Shown here piece by piece: positions 25,692 to 35,262 of a stretch of DNA of 64,000 nt. A program made the translations under genes and the position numbers. The notes under the pieces were generated by a model that saw only the letters and a list, made by a program, of their open reading frames with translations, made no database searches and was not told where the DNA came from. How positions within the stretch are numbered: position 1 is the first letter of the stretch; each line of letters starts with the position of its first letter. The DNA is from Paenibacillus sp. PK3_47 (GTDB lineage: Bacteria; Bacillota; Bacilli; Paenibacillales; Paenibacillaceae), in contig NZ_CP026029.1 of the NCBI RefSeq assembly GCF_023520895.1, forward strand, positions 6,634,001 to 6,698,000. Reading direction: 5' to 3'.

Positions 25692-26708
25692 TTACGGCAG
25701 CACCCGCACAATGCCCAGATCGCGCTGTCTGCTGAGATCAATGAAATCTTCATCTATATTTACAACCGGGCGCAGCGGGTCATGCGCCAGGATCAGGATG
25801 ATCCTGCCCATCCGGCCATCCGTAAGCAGCACATCATTGCCGATCATCGACTGCATCAGCTTATTGATAAACACACTGCAGATATATGGATCAAGCTTGC
25901 CGAATACACTATCTTCCATTTGCCTCAAAACTTCATATAAAGGCGCGGCAGGGCGATAGAGCCGGTTGGAGGTCATAGCATGGAAGACATCGGCTACAGC
26001 CACAATCTTGCTGAAATCCGTAATCCGGTGGCCCAGGACGCCAAAGGGATAACCGCTTCCGTCCATCCGCTCATGATGCTGCAGGGCAACCAGCGCCTGC
26101 ATATGGGTCGTCCCCACCGTATCCCGGATCATTTCGTACCCGAGTGTGGTATGCCTGCGCATCACCGCCAGTTCCTCTTCGCTCAGCGGACCGGGATTGG
26201 CCAGGATCTCGGCCGGTATCATAATTTTGCCGATATCATGAAGGGTGGCTGCAATCGTCAGTGAGCTAAGCTCTTCCGGCTTCAGCTTAAGCCATTTGCC
26301 AAGCAGCGTGGATATGATTCCGACAGCGACATTATGCCTGTATGTATAATCATCCTTGGACTGCAGCGCAGCCAGTATTCCAAAGAAATCATTCTTTTCA
26401 CTTACCTGCTGGATAAAAGGTATGACTTCATTCCGGAGTTCAATCATGGGCAGCCGCCTGCTTTTGTTATAACGCAGCTGTTCAAAAATCCCCTCCATCG
26501 CAGACGTGCATTCGTCGACGGCCAGCTGGTAAAAGACCGAGCTGTCAATCTGAACAACATCATGCGGCTCCAGCGTAATCTTGTGCTGGCTTATTAAACG
26601 GATATGGTCTTTGTTTAATAGGGTAAGCGCGGGAAGAACAAATACACCATTGTGATTAAAAAGATTGGCTACCAGCTGTTTGCCGATATACTGCTCATTG
26701 TCGTTCAT
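25692..26708 (-). CDS. HD-GYP domain phosphodiesterase
   Basis: This 338-aa protein is predicted to hydrolyse cyclic di-GMP (or a related dinucleotide). The HD-GYP domain in the C-terminal half has HNVAVGIIS, LHDIGKIMIP and LQHHERMDGSGYPFG, the full HHExxDGxGYP signature. The N-terminal 110 residues lack a recognisable sensor domain and have no membrane segment. I chose the ATG at 26708; a GTG nine bases upstream is also possible. It is a single gene. Confidence 0.92.
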   Translation of the reverse strand: MNDNEQYIGKQLVANLFNHNGVFVLPALTLLNKDHIRLISQHKITLEPHDVVQIDSSVFYQLAVDECTSAMEGIFEQLRYNKSRRLPMIELRNEVIPFIQQVSEKNDFFGILAALQSKDDYTYRHNVAVGIISTLLGKWLKLKPEELSSLTIAATLHDIGKIMIPAEILANPGPLSEEELAVMRRHTTLGYEMIRDTVGTTHMQALVALQHHERMDGSGYPFGVLGHRITDFSKIVAVADVFHAMTSNRLYRPAAPLYEVLRQMEDSVFGKLDPYICSVFINKLMQSMIGNDVLLTDGRMGRIILILAHDPLRPVVNIDEDFIDLSRQRDLGIVRVLP

Positions 26709-26887
26709 TGTCCTCACCTGCCCCGGTTGAAATTCACATCATGCAGAACACAGCGGAATTTAGAACTTCTGCGCCCGCTTTCATTTATCACTCTCGAACG
26801 ATAACATGCTCACTTTTAGTGCTTATGTATCTTATCGTAATTTTACACGGTAATGTTAATAGTTCCTCCAGTTTTACAGCTTTGGTC

Positions 26888-27883
26888 CTAGTTACGGCCG
26901 CGGAATGAAAACGGACGGTTCATCTGTTTGATCTCAACCGGCATTTTGTCCCGTTTGGCAATTTTCAGATAGAGGGCAAGCTCCCGGCATAACTGCAGAA
27001 TCGCGGAACGGACTTCAAACTCCTCGCGCGTCTCCGGCAGCTCCATCTGCTGAAACTCCAGCTCAAGCTCCAGAAGCAGCTTTTCCGTGCGTCCGGTATA
27101 TTCTTCAGCCATCACATCCCTGCTTAGCTGATCGAACAAATCTGCCACCATGTCCCCGTGCGGCATCTGCCGGTAGACCTGTGACAGCAGCTGCATCATA
27201 TTCTGGATCGATTCCAGCTGTTCCTTGCGCATGTAGAAATAGACATTCCAGGCCTCGTCCGGATGAATGACATGATTCTCCATCTCCCGGGTAGCTGCCG
27301 TAAGTCCCCGCTGCACCGCCTGGTTGGCACCGATCAGCTCCTTGCCGTCCCATACATAGGCGGGATCACGCAGCGTCCGGGCCATCTGTGTAAAAATCAC
27401 AGAAAAATTCATGTCGACCTCTTTGCGTATTCCTGCAATGACTCCTCCCGTCTGCGGCATGTAGATCAGATTGACCAGACCGGCCGATCCGAGACCGATT
27501 GCCAGCAGCTCGATCTGCTGGAGCAGCACATGGAGCGACAATTCGGCTTGTCCGAACACACGGAACACGATAACCGAACTGGTGACAATTCCTTCCTTAA
27601 AGCCTGATTTTACGATCAGAGGGAAACCGAACAGCACATAAAGCCCCAGCACCCAATAGTGAAATCCCAGCGTATAAAAGAGAATACAACCTAAAAAGAG
27701 TCCCACCAGCGAAGCGAAAAAACGCGCTGTTATCGTCCGGAGACTCCTTTTACGTGTGGTTTCCACGCCCAGGATCGCAAGCAGGCCTGCACTTTGCGCG
27801 TTAGGAATACCTGCGGCGGCTGCCAGCAGAATGGACAGCAGCGTTGCAGCCGCCGTTTTGATTACACGAAATCCCATGTACAT
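26888..27883 (-). CDS. Aromatic acid exporter-type membrane protein (FUSC-like)
   Basis: This 331-aa protein has about five to six hydrophobic helices in its first 150 residues (starting VIKTAAATLLSILLAAAAGI), followed by a long soluble helical C-terminal domain. This is the layout of Bacillales ArAE_1/DUF939 proteins (YqjA/YgaE type). ETTRKRSLRTITARFFASLVGLFLG is typical. It is likely a membrane transporter; the substrate is unknown. Confidence 0.82.
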   Translation of the reverse strand: MYMGFRVIKTAAATLLSILLAAAAGIPNAQSAGLLAILGVETTRKRSLRTITARFFASLVGLFLGCILFYTLGFHYWVLGLYVLFGFPLIVKSGFKEGIVTSSVIVFRVFGQAELSLHVLLQQIELLAIGLGSAGLVNLIYMPQTGGVIAGIRKEVDMNFSVIFTQMARTLRDPAYVWDGKELIGANQAVQRGLTAATREMENHVIHPDEAWNVYFYMRKEQLESIQNMMQLLSQVYRQMPHGDMVADLFDQLSRDVMAEEYTGRTEKLLLELELEFQQMELPETREEFEVRSAILQLCRELALYLKIAKRDKMPVEIKQMNRPFSFRGRN

Positions 27884-28041
27884 ACCTCTCTTTGATTGCT
27901 TTGCAAGCCCTGCTGTTTCAAGAAGCAGCCTTCACTCCAGATGCAGCCGTCAAATGCAGCTTACAATTATTTGCTTGATTTAACAGGTAAGATATAGACA
28001 TGGTACTTGATTTTACAGGGAGACACAATATGACATTTACC

Positions 28042-28881
28042 TCACCGCCTCGACAAAAGCCACTTCTCCAGATAGACCACCAGCTGATACATGGCTGTTG
28101 CCACCGCCGCAATAACGAGCAGGCTTGACATGACCAGGGTAAAGTTGAACACCTGAAAACCATAGATGATCAGGTATCCGAGTCCCGATTTGGCGACGAG
28201 GAATTCACCTACGATCACTCCGACCCATGACATTCCGACATTCACCTTTAACGTGGAGACTACGGTAGGAAAGGAGGCCGGAAGAATGACTTTGTTAAAT
28301 TCCTGGACCCGGGACGCCCCGAAGGACCTGACTACTTTGAGCAGATTGGGGTCAACGCTGCGGAAGCTGTTGTAGACAACGAGAGTAGTGATAATGACGG
28401 TTATCGAGAGTGTGGTAACTACAATCGCCACAAAGCCGGCGCCAAACATGACGATAAATATCGGTCCCAGCGCCACCTTCGGCATACTGTTGAATACAAC
28501 CATGTACGGATCAAGGACGGCAGATAAAAATGGTGACCACCAGATAATAACCGCCAGCAGCGTACCCAGCAGTGTACCCAGCACAAAACCGACAACAGTT
28601 TCGCCTACTGTCATTCCCAGATGAGGCCACAGGCTCCCGCTGATCATATCCTGCCAGATCGCCTGAAAGACCCTGGTGGGAGAACTGAACAGCAGCTTGT
28701 CAATCCAGCCCAGTCTGGCCCCGGCCTCCCAGAGTACAAAAAACAGTACCAGAAGGCTTCCCTGCACAGCCAACACCCTGTTATTCCACCGCCGCTGCTT
28801 TCTTTTATAATCTCCGTGCTTCTGTTCCAGCCACTGTTGGCGGGAAGCCGGCGTTCCGCTGGAATTCCCGTATGGTTTCAC
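28042..28881 (-). CDS. ABC importer permease (nitrate/sulfonate/thiamine-precursor type)
   Basis: This protein of about 279 aa has six membrane helices and the binding-protein-dependent permease pattern, with the EAA-like loop LLKVVRSFGASRVQEFNKVILPASFPTVVSTLKVNVGMSWVGVIVGEFL. I chose the GTG at 28881, whose GTGA overlaps the stop of the ATPase gene upstream; a longer frame from 28917 overlaps more. It is the last gene of a three-gene operon with the binding protein and the ATPase. Confidence 0.9.
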   Translation of the reverse strand: MKPYGNSSGTPASRQQWLEQKHGDYKRKQRRWNNRVLAVQGSLLVLFFVLWEAGARLGWIDKLLFSSPTRVFQAIWQDMISGSLWPHLGMTVGETVVGFVLGTLLGTLLAVIIWWSPFLSAVLDPYMVVFNSMPKVALGPIFIVMFGAGFVAIVVTTLSITVIITTLVVYNSFRSVDPNLLKVVRSFGASRVQEFNKVILPASFPTVVSTLKVNVGMSWVGVIVGEFLVAKSGLGYLIIYGFQVFNFTLVMSSLLVIAAVATAMYQLVVYLEKWLLSRR

Positions 28882-29657
28882 GACTCTCCCCTCCCTGCCA
28901 GCTCCATTTCCTTCCACACCTCATGAAAAAGCTCCGCAAAGCCTGGTAAATCCCGCGCGTACAGCGGAGGCGTATCCCGGATATCTTCCGGAATGGTAAA
29001 AATCCGGCGGATCCTTCCGGGATTAGGCTGCAGCAGAATGACTCTGCTGCTGACCGCAATCGCTTCGGAGAGATCATGTGTAACCAGGATAGCCGTTGTT
29101 CCCCGCCGGCGCAGCGTCTCTGCGACCAGATCCTCGAGCTGCAGCTTGATCTGGTAATCCAGGGCGGAGAACGGCTCATCCAACAGCAGCAGGCTTGGAT
29201 CCGTGGCCAGCGTCCGCACCAGCGCCACACGCTGGCGCATCCCGCCGGACAACTCGGCAGGGTAAGACTGCTCCTTGCCCCTCAGCCCCATATCGGCAAG
29301 CAGGTCAATGGTCTTCTGCCGTGTAGCTTCATTTAAATTACCGGTCAGCTCCAGTCCCAGCAGCGCATTGTCCAGGATGGTCCTCCATGGAAACAGATAG
29401 TCCTGCTGAAGCATGTAACCCGCTTCCGGCGTCGGGCCCAGGGTGAGATGTCCGTTGACGTACACATCTCCGCGGGAAGGACTGAGCAATCCGGCTATAA
29501 TCGACAGCAGCGTAGTCTTGCCGCATCCGCTCGGACCGACCAGACTGACGAATTCACCCTGCTCTACGCTAAGGCTGAAATCTTCAATGGCGAGAGAAGC
29601 CTCGCGGTCGCCCAGATAGGCATGCGTTACTTCCTTCAGTTCCACAGCCGGATGCAT
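28878..29657 (-). CDS. ABC importer ATP-binding protein
   Basis: This 259-aa ATPase has Walker A GPSGCGKTT, Q-loop QQDYLFPW, signature LSGGMRQRVAL and Walker B LLLLDEPFSALD. It is of the SsuB/TauB/ThiZ class. It powers the permease encoded just downstream and starts 14 bp after the binding-protein gene ends. Confidence 0.95.
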   Translation of the reverse strand: MHPAVELKEVTHAYLGDREASLAIEDFSLSVEQGEFVSLVGPSGCGKTTLLSIIAGLLSPSRGDVYVNGHLTLGPTPEAGYMLQQDYLFPWRTILDNALLGLELTGNLNEATRQKTIDLLADMGLRGKEQSYPAELSGGMRQRVALVRTLATDPSLLLLDEPFSALDYQIKLQLEDLVAETLRRRGTTAILVTHDLSEAIAVSSRVILLQPNPGRIRRIFTIPEDIRDTPPLYARDLPGFAELFHEVWKEMELAGRGES

Positions 29658-29671
29658 AGCGCCCGCCTCCT

Positions 29672-30679
29672 TTATTTAATGCTTTTCTCCGCCTGCTCGG
29701 CAAAGCTGTTGTTCACAATGCTTTCCGCTGCAACACGTTCCTTCAGTTCTCCGGCATTGTCCATGACATCAAGCAGATTGTTCCATTCTTCCTCATCCAC
29801 TACCGGATTCACCGCATAAGTGTCCTGCTCTTTGTACCGCTTGATGGATGAAATCACAATGTCCCGGTCTGTCTTCTCAAAATAAGGCAGCACCGCATCC
29901 GCAATCTCTTCAGGGCTATGGTCCCTGACCCACAGCTGTGCACGCTGAACGGCATTGGTGAACTTCTGGACAGTGTCCTTGTTCTTGTTGATATAGCTTT
30001 CCTTGGACATGAATGTCGTGTACGGCAAATATCCGCTTTCTACACCAAAGGAGGCCACCACCCCGCCGCGTCCCTCTTTTTCGAAGATGGAAGCCTGCGG
30101 CTCAAACAGCTGTACATAATCGCCTGTCCCTGAGGCAAAGGCACCGGCAATATTGGCAAAATCGATATTTTGAATCAGGGTAAGGTCCTTCTCTGCATCA
30201 ATACCTTTGTTATGCAAAGTAAAGGCACCGGCCATCTGCGGCATCCCGCCTTTTCTCTGGCCGAGGAACGTGGACCCTCTGACTTTGTCCCAGTTGAACT
30301 CCTCATCCGGTGTCCGCGCAAACAGGAAGGTGCCGTCCCGCTGGGTTAACTGGGCAAAAGTAATTACTGGATCCTCCGTCCCCTGCTGGAATACATAAAT
30401 TGAAGTCTCCGGACCTACAAGAGCTACATCTATGGCCCCCGAGAGCAGCGCAGTCATCGTTTTATCGCCTCCAGGAATCGTCTGCAGCTCCACATCCAGA
30501 CCTTCGTCCTTGAAGAAGCCTTTAGACAAGGCCACATACTCGGGCGCATAAAAGACAGAACGGGTCACTTCGCCGATCTTCACCTTGACTGCACCGGAAT
30601 CTCCGCCGCACCCGGCCAGTACTGAAAAGGCCAAAGTGAGGATTACAAGCAGCAGGGAAGCCTTTTTTCTTGTGTTCAT
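29672..30679 (-). CDS. ABC importer substrate-binding lipoprotein (SsuA/THI5-like)
   Basis: This 335-aa lipoprotein has a signal peptide ending in VLAGC, so it is anchored outside the membrane. The NMT1/THI5-like binding fold shows VFYAPEYVALSKGFFKDEGLDVEL, then GAIDVALVGPET. The class takes up sulfonates, nitrate, pyrimidine thiamine precursors or similar small molecules. No sulfonate monooxygenase gene and no TPP riboswitch accompany it, so the substrate stays open. It heads the operon. Confidence 0.92.
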   Translation of the reverse strand: MNTRKKASLLLVILTLAFSVLAGCGGDSGAVKVKIGEVTRSVFYAPEYVALSKGFFKDEGLDVELQTIPGGDKTMTALLSGAIDVALVGPETSIYVFQQGTEDPVITFAQLTQRDGTFLFARTPDEEFNWDKVRGSTFLGQRKGGMPQMAGAFTLHNKGIDAEKDLTLIQNIDFANIAGAFASGTGDYVQLFEPQASIFEKEGRGGVVASFGVESGYLPYTTFMSKESYINKNKDTVQKFTNAVQRAQLWVRDHSPEEIADAVLPYFEKTDRDIVISSIKRYKEQDTYAVNPVVDEEEWNNLLDVMDNAGELKERVAAESIVNNSFAEQAEKSIK

Positions 30680-30950
30680 CCTTCATTCTCCTTTCTTCCG
30701 GGGTCTTCCGCCCTTGCTTAAAGCATATGCGGCAGCCTGAACAATGGTTAAAGACTGAACCTGACACCGTTTGCGCAGATATTACTCATTAGTGAGGCAG
30801 GAGCTAAACAAGATCTTATTGAAACGAGCTTTAAATTCGTGACTCAGGAACAGAAAAACAACCAATTTAACAGCTATCAGCAGTAAATAAAGGATAAAGC
30901 ATTGTTTATTTATAAAAATGATCATATTACGTCAAATATCATCCTTTTTT
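30680..30950. other. Divergent regulatory region between ABC operon and amylase
   Basis: The stretch 30680-31061 separates the divergent binding-protein and amylase genes. No gene or riboswitch fold is evident. Its amylase-proximal part holds two candidate CcpA-type sites described separately. Confidence 0.4.
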
Positions 30951-30999
30951 TCTTGTGCAAACGTTTTACCAAATGAAGATCTTCGACTAATATAAATCA

Positions 31000-31014
31000 G
31001 TAAAGCGCTTACCA
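31000..31014 (+). promoter_or_regulatory. CcpA-like (cre) site before the amylase gene
   Basis: GTAAAGCGCTTACCA carries the AAGCGCTT core typical of catabolite-responsive elements, with a partial match in the flanks. A weaker candidate, TGCAAACGTTTTACC, lies at about 30956-30970. Both are 50-105 bp upstream of the amylase start, where CcpA or a LacI-type regulator would act. Confidence 0.5.
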
Positions 31015-31061
31015 TTTTACATAATGTCTACAGCTTTTTAATGAGAGGAGTTTTATATACC

Positions 31062-32792
31062 ATGAAGCACAACGCTACTCCCCTGCCCATGCAGCGAATG
31101 TTCCGAATTTTGGCCGTGACAGGACTAACCGCAACGCTGCTGGCAGGTTGCTCCGGTACTGCCGGTAACTCAGCAGGAACCGGGAACCATGCCGCTCCAG
31201 CATCACTGCAAAGCCCGGGGACGGCAACCCCCTCCTCTTCTCCGGAACCTTCAGCAGCAGCCGCGGTTTCTGCAGACAGTTCCATAGATGAGCAGCCTTC
31301 CACTGTTTACTATGAAATTTTTGTCCGTTCCTTCTACGACTCCGACGGCGACGGGATAGGTGATTTACGCGGAGTGACCGAGAAGCTGGATTATTTGAAC
31401 GACGGAGATCCCGATACCCGGGATGATCTTGGCATCGGAGGCATTTGGCTTATGCCCGTTAACCCGTCCCCAAGCTATCATGGCTATGACGTGACGGATT
31501 ACCGGAGTATTCACCCGGATTACGGCACACTTCAAGACATGCAGGAGCTGATCCGGGAAGCGCATAAGCGGGGCATCAAGGTGATCATGGACCTGGTTGT
31601 CAATCACACCTCCAAACAGCATCCATGGTTTGTGGAATCGGCCAAAAACCCTGAGGGCAGCTACAGGAACTGGTATGTCTGGGCTGAGGACCAGAACCGT
31701 CCGGCTAGCGGAGTCAGCAGCGCCGGCAGCGGTAACCCTTGGCACCCCCTGCTCGGCAGCCATTATATGGGGGCCTTTTGGGACGGAATGCCTGATTTGA
31801 ATTTTGATGAACCGGCGGTCCGTACGGAGATGAAGGAGATCGGCAAATTCTGGCTGGAGCAGGGAGTGGACGGTTTCCGTCTGGATGCCGCCAAACATAT
31901 TTATGAGGATCTTCTTTCGGATAAAAGCGAAGCCGTAACATCCAAAAATGTGGCCTGGTGGCAGGAATTCCGCAAAGCGATGAGTGAGGTAAATCCTGAG
32001 GCTTATATTGTAGGGGAGGTATGGGAGAATTCGGCTGTATCTGTCGGGGCGTATTTAGATCAGGCTTTTGACTCCGGGTTTAATTTCGGACTGGCTGACA
32101 GTCTGATGAATTCAGCCAAGTCAGAGAAGGACAGCGGGACCGCCTTTACCCTGGAGCGTACGTACAAGCTGTTTTCCCAAATTTCCGGGGGAACCTTTAC
32201 GGATGCCACTTTCCTGGCCAATCATGACCAGAACAGGGTGATGAGTGTGCTTGATAACCATACGGACCACGCCAAAATGGCAGCAGCTATGCTGCTTACC
32301 CTGCCCGGCAATCCTTTCATATATTACGGCGAAGAAATAGGGATGCTGGGCGTGAAGCCGGATGAAGGCATCCGCGAGCCCATGAGATGGACCGGGGAGC
32401 CGGATGCCCAAGGACAGACCACCTGGGAGAAATCCGTTAACAATTCAGGCAATGCCGGAGGAGATGTCGCCAGCCAGCTGGGAAACAACAATTCGCTTCT
32501 TGAGCGTTACCGGCAGCTGATTTCTCTGAGAAATGAACTGCCTGCCCTGCGGGACGGTGATCTCCGTGATTACGCATCCGGGAATAGCGGTGTCATGACC
32601 TATGAACGGTTGACTGCCAGTCAGCAGGTGCTTGTAGCACACAACCTTACTGGAGAGCCCCAGGTTATCGAGCTGAAGCCCGGTACAGGGGATCATAACT
32701 ATACAGCTGTATACAAGGCAATATCAGGAGAGGCCGGCCTTGCCGGAAGCAGCCTTACCCTCCCTCCCTACACTACAGTCATTCTGAATTAG
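31062..32792 (+). CDS. Lipoprotein alpha-amylase family enzyme (GH13)
   Basis: This protein of about 576 aa has a lipoprotein signal (TGLTATLLAGC) and a Ser/Ala/Pro-rich spacer, so it works at the cell surface. GH13 regions are visible: MDLVVNHTSKQHPWF, GFRLDAAKH with the nucleophile Asp, VGEVWENS with the acid Glu, and FLANHDQNRV with the transition-state Asp. A calcium-site-like DSDGDGIGDLRGV lies near the start. It acts on alpha-1,4-glucans or maltodextrins. I chose the ATG at 31062, since GAGAGGAG precedes it; a start seven codons earlier overlaps that site. Confidence 0.93.
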   Translation: MKHNATPLPMQRMFRILAVTGLTATLLAGCSGTAGNSAGTGNHAAPASLQSPGTATPSSSPEPSAAAAVSADSSIDEQPSTVYYEIFVRSFYDSDGDGIGDLRGVTEKLDYLNDGDPDTRDDLGIGGIWLMPVNPSPSYHGYDVTDYRSIHPDYGTLQDMQELIREAHKRGIKVIMDLVVNHTSKQHPWFVESAKNPEGSYRNWYVWAEDQNRPASGVSSAGSGNPWHPLLGSHYMGAFWDGMPDLNFDEPAVRTEMKEIGKFWLEQGVDGFRLDAAKHIYEDLLSDKSEAVTSKNVAWWQEFRKAMSEVNPEAYIVGEVWENSAVSVGAYLDQAFDSGFNFGLADSLMNSAKSEKDSGTAFTLERTYKLFSQISGGTFTDATFLANHDQNRVMSVLDNHTDHAKMAAAMLLTLPGNPFIYYGEEIGMLGVKPDEGIREPMRWTGEPDAQGQTTWEKSVNNSGNAGGDVASQLGNNNSLLERYRQLISLRNELPALRDGDLRDYASGNSGVMTYERLTASQQVLVAHNLTGEPQVIELKPGTGDHNYTAVYKAISGEAGLAGSSLTLPPYTTVILN

Positions 32793-33447
32793 ACACGGCT
32801 GCCGGCTGGAGAAGCCATTCATATAAGGCAGTGCAGACCTCGGCTTTGGTCACAGGCACGGCAATGACCCAATCCTCAGCGGCTTCGCTGCTTATGCGCA
32901 GCAGCCAGCCGCTTGAGGAATTTTCAATATATAGGGCATGCTGGATGCTCCATTCATTTTTGTCACGTGAACATAATTTCAGCTCTCCGTCTGCGGTACA
33001 TTCCTTCAGTACTCTGGCAAGCTGCGCAGATTGGATCAAATCCCCTGTCTCTGCAGACAGGCTCTCCGCCAGAAACAGTAACGTACAGGAACCGGCTTTT
33101 TCCCTGAGCTCCTCATATTTCCGTCTGGACAACAGCAGTGCACTAATATCCCCCTCAACAGACTGTTCCGGCACCTGACAGTTCAATAAGTAAAAACAGG
33201 CTCTTTTCAACTCAGCAGGTTCTTTAATCTCATAACCGAAGGGGTCCTCTTCTTTAATGCCGCATATTAGCGAAGAATGCTTATGTACATGCATGCAGAC
33301 GTCCTGGTTATGATCCTCTTCATTATATTTTAACCGGCATACGCGGCTGGCAGATTCTGCCTCCTGCAGTATTTCAGATACTCCCTGCCAATGCTGTTCA
33401 TCAGGGAATAAAAATTGGGCTACATATGCCATATCCTTATTCTTCAC
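32779..33447 (-). CDS. Unknown protein (222 aa)
   Basis: A GTG start behind AAGGAA begins MKNKDMAYVAQFLFPDEQHWQG. The protein is soluble, acidic and without signal peptide or membrane segment. I do not recognise a domain. Its 3' end overlaps the amylase gene by 14 bp in convergent orientation. Confidence 0.65.
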   Translation of the reverse strand: MKNKDMAYVAQFLFPDEQHWQGVSEILQEAESASRVCRLKYNEEDHNQDVCMHVHKHSSLICGIKEEDPFGYEIKEPAELKRACFYLLNCQVPEQSVEGDISALLLSRRKYEELREKAGSCTLLFLAESLSAETGDLIQSAQLARVLKECTADGELKLCSRDKNEWSIQHALYIENSSSGWLLRISSEAAEDWVIAVPVTKAEVCTALYEWLLQPAAVSNSE

Positions 33448-33617
33448 AACGATATTTCCTTCCCGGACCCCCTTCTCAAGGAATCACACTGCGATAAAAG
33501 CGCTCAAGCTATAAAACTAGTAATCTTTATGTTATCATAAGCTAATTTTAAGGTAAAATTAAGAAACGGAGGGTATGATCTATACCATGAAATACTTGTA
33601 GCGAGGTGATTTCAATT

Positions 33618-33857
33618 ATGAGAATGCTCATCACATTTCAGAACAAACTGGTACCCGTATACTTCACTACTGAAAACAAACAGCCTACCCAAAAGGTGCT
33701 TCGCTTGCTGAACAACACGCTGGAGCTCAAGATTCAAAAGGGTAAAAGCGCCCTGCAGAAATGCCTGAACTCTCTAATAAGTATCGAAATTAAAGGCTCT
33801 GAAGCTATATTGCACAGTTACAGTGAAAATGATTCATTGGCGCTATCCCTCTATTAA
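33618..33857 (+). CDS. Small unknown protein (79 aa)
   Basis: The ATG at 33618 is well placed after GAGGTGAT. A GTG at 33606 in frame lies inside that site and is unlikely. The protein is basic with Lys/Leu-rich helices (KVLRLLNNTLELKIQKGKS). No family is recognised. It stands alone. Confidence 0.6.
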   Translation: MRMLITFQNKLVPVYFTTENKQPTQKVLRLLNNTLELKIQKGKSALQKCLNSLISIEIKGSEAILHSYSENDSLALSLY

Positions 33858-33880
33858 CAGGGGGGTAGTTTTTTTTACCC

Positions 33881-33917
33881 AAAAAAAAGCACACCTTCCA
33901 GCATTGGAAAATGTGCT
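33881..33917 (-). terminator. Terminator of the 45-aa minus-strand gene
   Basis: On the minus strand AGCACA pairs with TGTGCT, with inner TTCCA/TGGAA pairing, followed by eight T. Confidence 0.75.
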
Positions 33918-33962
33918 CCGCTCTATGTGTTGGCCCGGGTTTGTAATGTCGGCGGCTTGTAT

Positions 33963-34100
33963 TCAGCTAATACGGTGATTTCTGTTCTCTTCCTTCTCTG
34001 CCTTTTGAATCCGAAGCTTGAACAACTTCACAAGGTTGCGCCGTGTATGCTCTTCGTGACAGTTGTCCAATTTCTTAATGATGAACCGGTCAATGGACAT
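33963..34100 (-). CDS. Small basic protein (45 aa), unknown
   Basis: The ATG at 34100 follows AAAGGAG with an 8-base gap. The product begins MSIDRFIIKKLDNCHEEHTR and is rich in Lys, Arg, Glu and His, with one helix likely. A longer open frame upstream lacks a ribosome binding site. A terminator lies just downstream, which supports a real transcript. The function is unknown. Confidence 0.65.
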   Translation of the reverse strand: MSIDRFIIKKLDNCHEEHTRRNLVKLFKLRIQKAEKEENRNHRIS

Positions 34101-34428
34101 GTCAATCGCTCCTTTTTTGATGATTCTTAGCCAACCAGAGCAGAGGAAATCATTTCCTGCCGCCTTGTAACACCTATATAACCGGGACCTGCGAACCTTA
34201 AACTTTGCCCAAAAATGCAAAAAAAGACGTGTCGGCGCCCTTTTTACTACATATTGATATTCCGTCCCCGAAATATTCCCCCGCATCAGGAGATATGGTA
34301 TGTCTGAAAAGAAAAGCACTTTGCTGTCGAGAAAATAAAAATTTGTTTCGACGATTGTTTACAAACTAAAACCTAAATGCTATATTATTTATAGTTAATA
34401 TTTATTATATACCTAAGGAGAAATCATA

Positions 34429-35055
34429 ATGTCTAATGTTCTTTTTATCAAAGCTAATAACCGTCCGGCTGAGCAAGCGGTAAGTGTTCAACTTTACAAT
34501 GCCTTCCTGGCCAGCTACAAAGAGTCACATCCGGAAGATCAAATCACTGAGCTGGATCTGTTCGCTGAACAGCTTCCTTACTATGACAACACTTTGATTA
34601 CAGGCATCTATAAAGCCGCTCAAGGCTTTGAAGCCACTCCTGAAGAAGCTGCCGGTGCAGCGCTTGTCAAGAAATATCTGGACCAGTTCGTTGCAGCTGA
34701 CAAAGTTGTATTCGGCTTCCCGCTGTGGAACATGACTGTTCCTGCAGTACTGCATACTTATATCGATTACCTGAACCAGGCCGGTACAGCTTTCAAATAC
34801 ACTGCTGAAGGTCCTGTAGGTCTGCTTACAGGCAAAAAAGCGGCTGTTCTGAATGCAAGAGGCGGCATCTACTCCCAGGGTCCTGCAGCTAACGCTGAAA
34901 TGGCTGTTAACTTCATCGTCAACAACCTGAGCTTCTGGGGCTTCCAGGATATCACTCAAGTGATCATCGAAGGCCACAACCAGAATCCGCAAGCTTCCGC
35001 TGATATCATCGCCAGCGGCCTGGCTGCTGCCAAAGACGCTGCTGTAACATTCTAA
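34429..35055 (+). CDS. azoR: FMN-dependent NADH-azoreductase
   Basis: This 208-aa flavodoxin-fold enzyme reduces quinones and azo compounds with NADH and protects against electrophiles. It shows FGFPLWNMTVPAVLHTYIDYLNQAGTAFKYTAEGPVGLLTGKKA and the ARGGIYS loop, typical of AzoR. An ATG start follows AAGGAG. The upstream region is AT-rich with a good TATATT-like -10 near 34379. A long hairpin (GGTCCGGTTT...AAACCGGACT at about 35073-35140) follows the gene. Confidence 0.95.
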   Translation: MSNVLFIKANNRPAEQAVSVQLYNAFLASYKESHPEDQITELDLFAEQLPYYDNTLITGIYKAAQGFEATPEEAAGAALVKKYLDQFVAADKVVFGFPLWNMTVPAVLHTYIDYLNQAGTAFKYTAEGPVGLLTGKKAAVLNARGGIYSQGPAANAEMAVNFIVNNLSFWGFQDITQVIIEGHNQNPQASADIIASGLAAAKDAAVTF

Positions 35056-35158
35056 GAACCGCACCAGCGTTAAAGGTCCGGTTTCAGGCAATAGATTTCT
35101 TCACTTTTATCAGGCATCTGCACCAGTAAAAACCGGACTTTTATTTATATATATCACA

Positions 35159-35205
35159 AGAGGGGTTTCCTGCAGCCATTGGCTGGCAGGGAACCCCTCT
35201 TGTTG
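35159..35205 (+). terminator. Strong hairpin after azoR
   Basis: AGAGGGGTTTCCTGC pairs with GCAGGGAACCCCTCT around an inner AGCC/GGCT loop, followed by TGTTGT. It may end transcripts from azoR that pass the first hairpin. Confidence 0.6.
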
Positions 35206-35262
35206 TACAATGCAGGCTCTTAATATACTCCAGATCGTCCTGACTGTATTACTTACATAGGC

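Noticed and set aside
28042..30679. Thiamine-precursor uptake operon (thiXYZ)
   Set aside because: The binding protein is of that broad class, but no TPP riboswitch was found upstream, so the substrate was left open.
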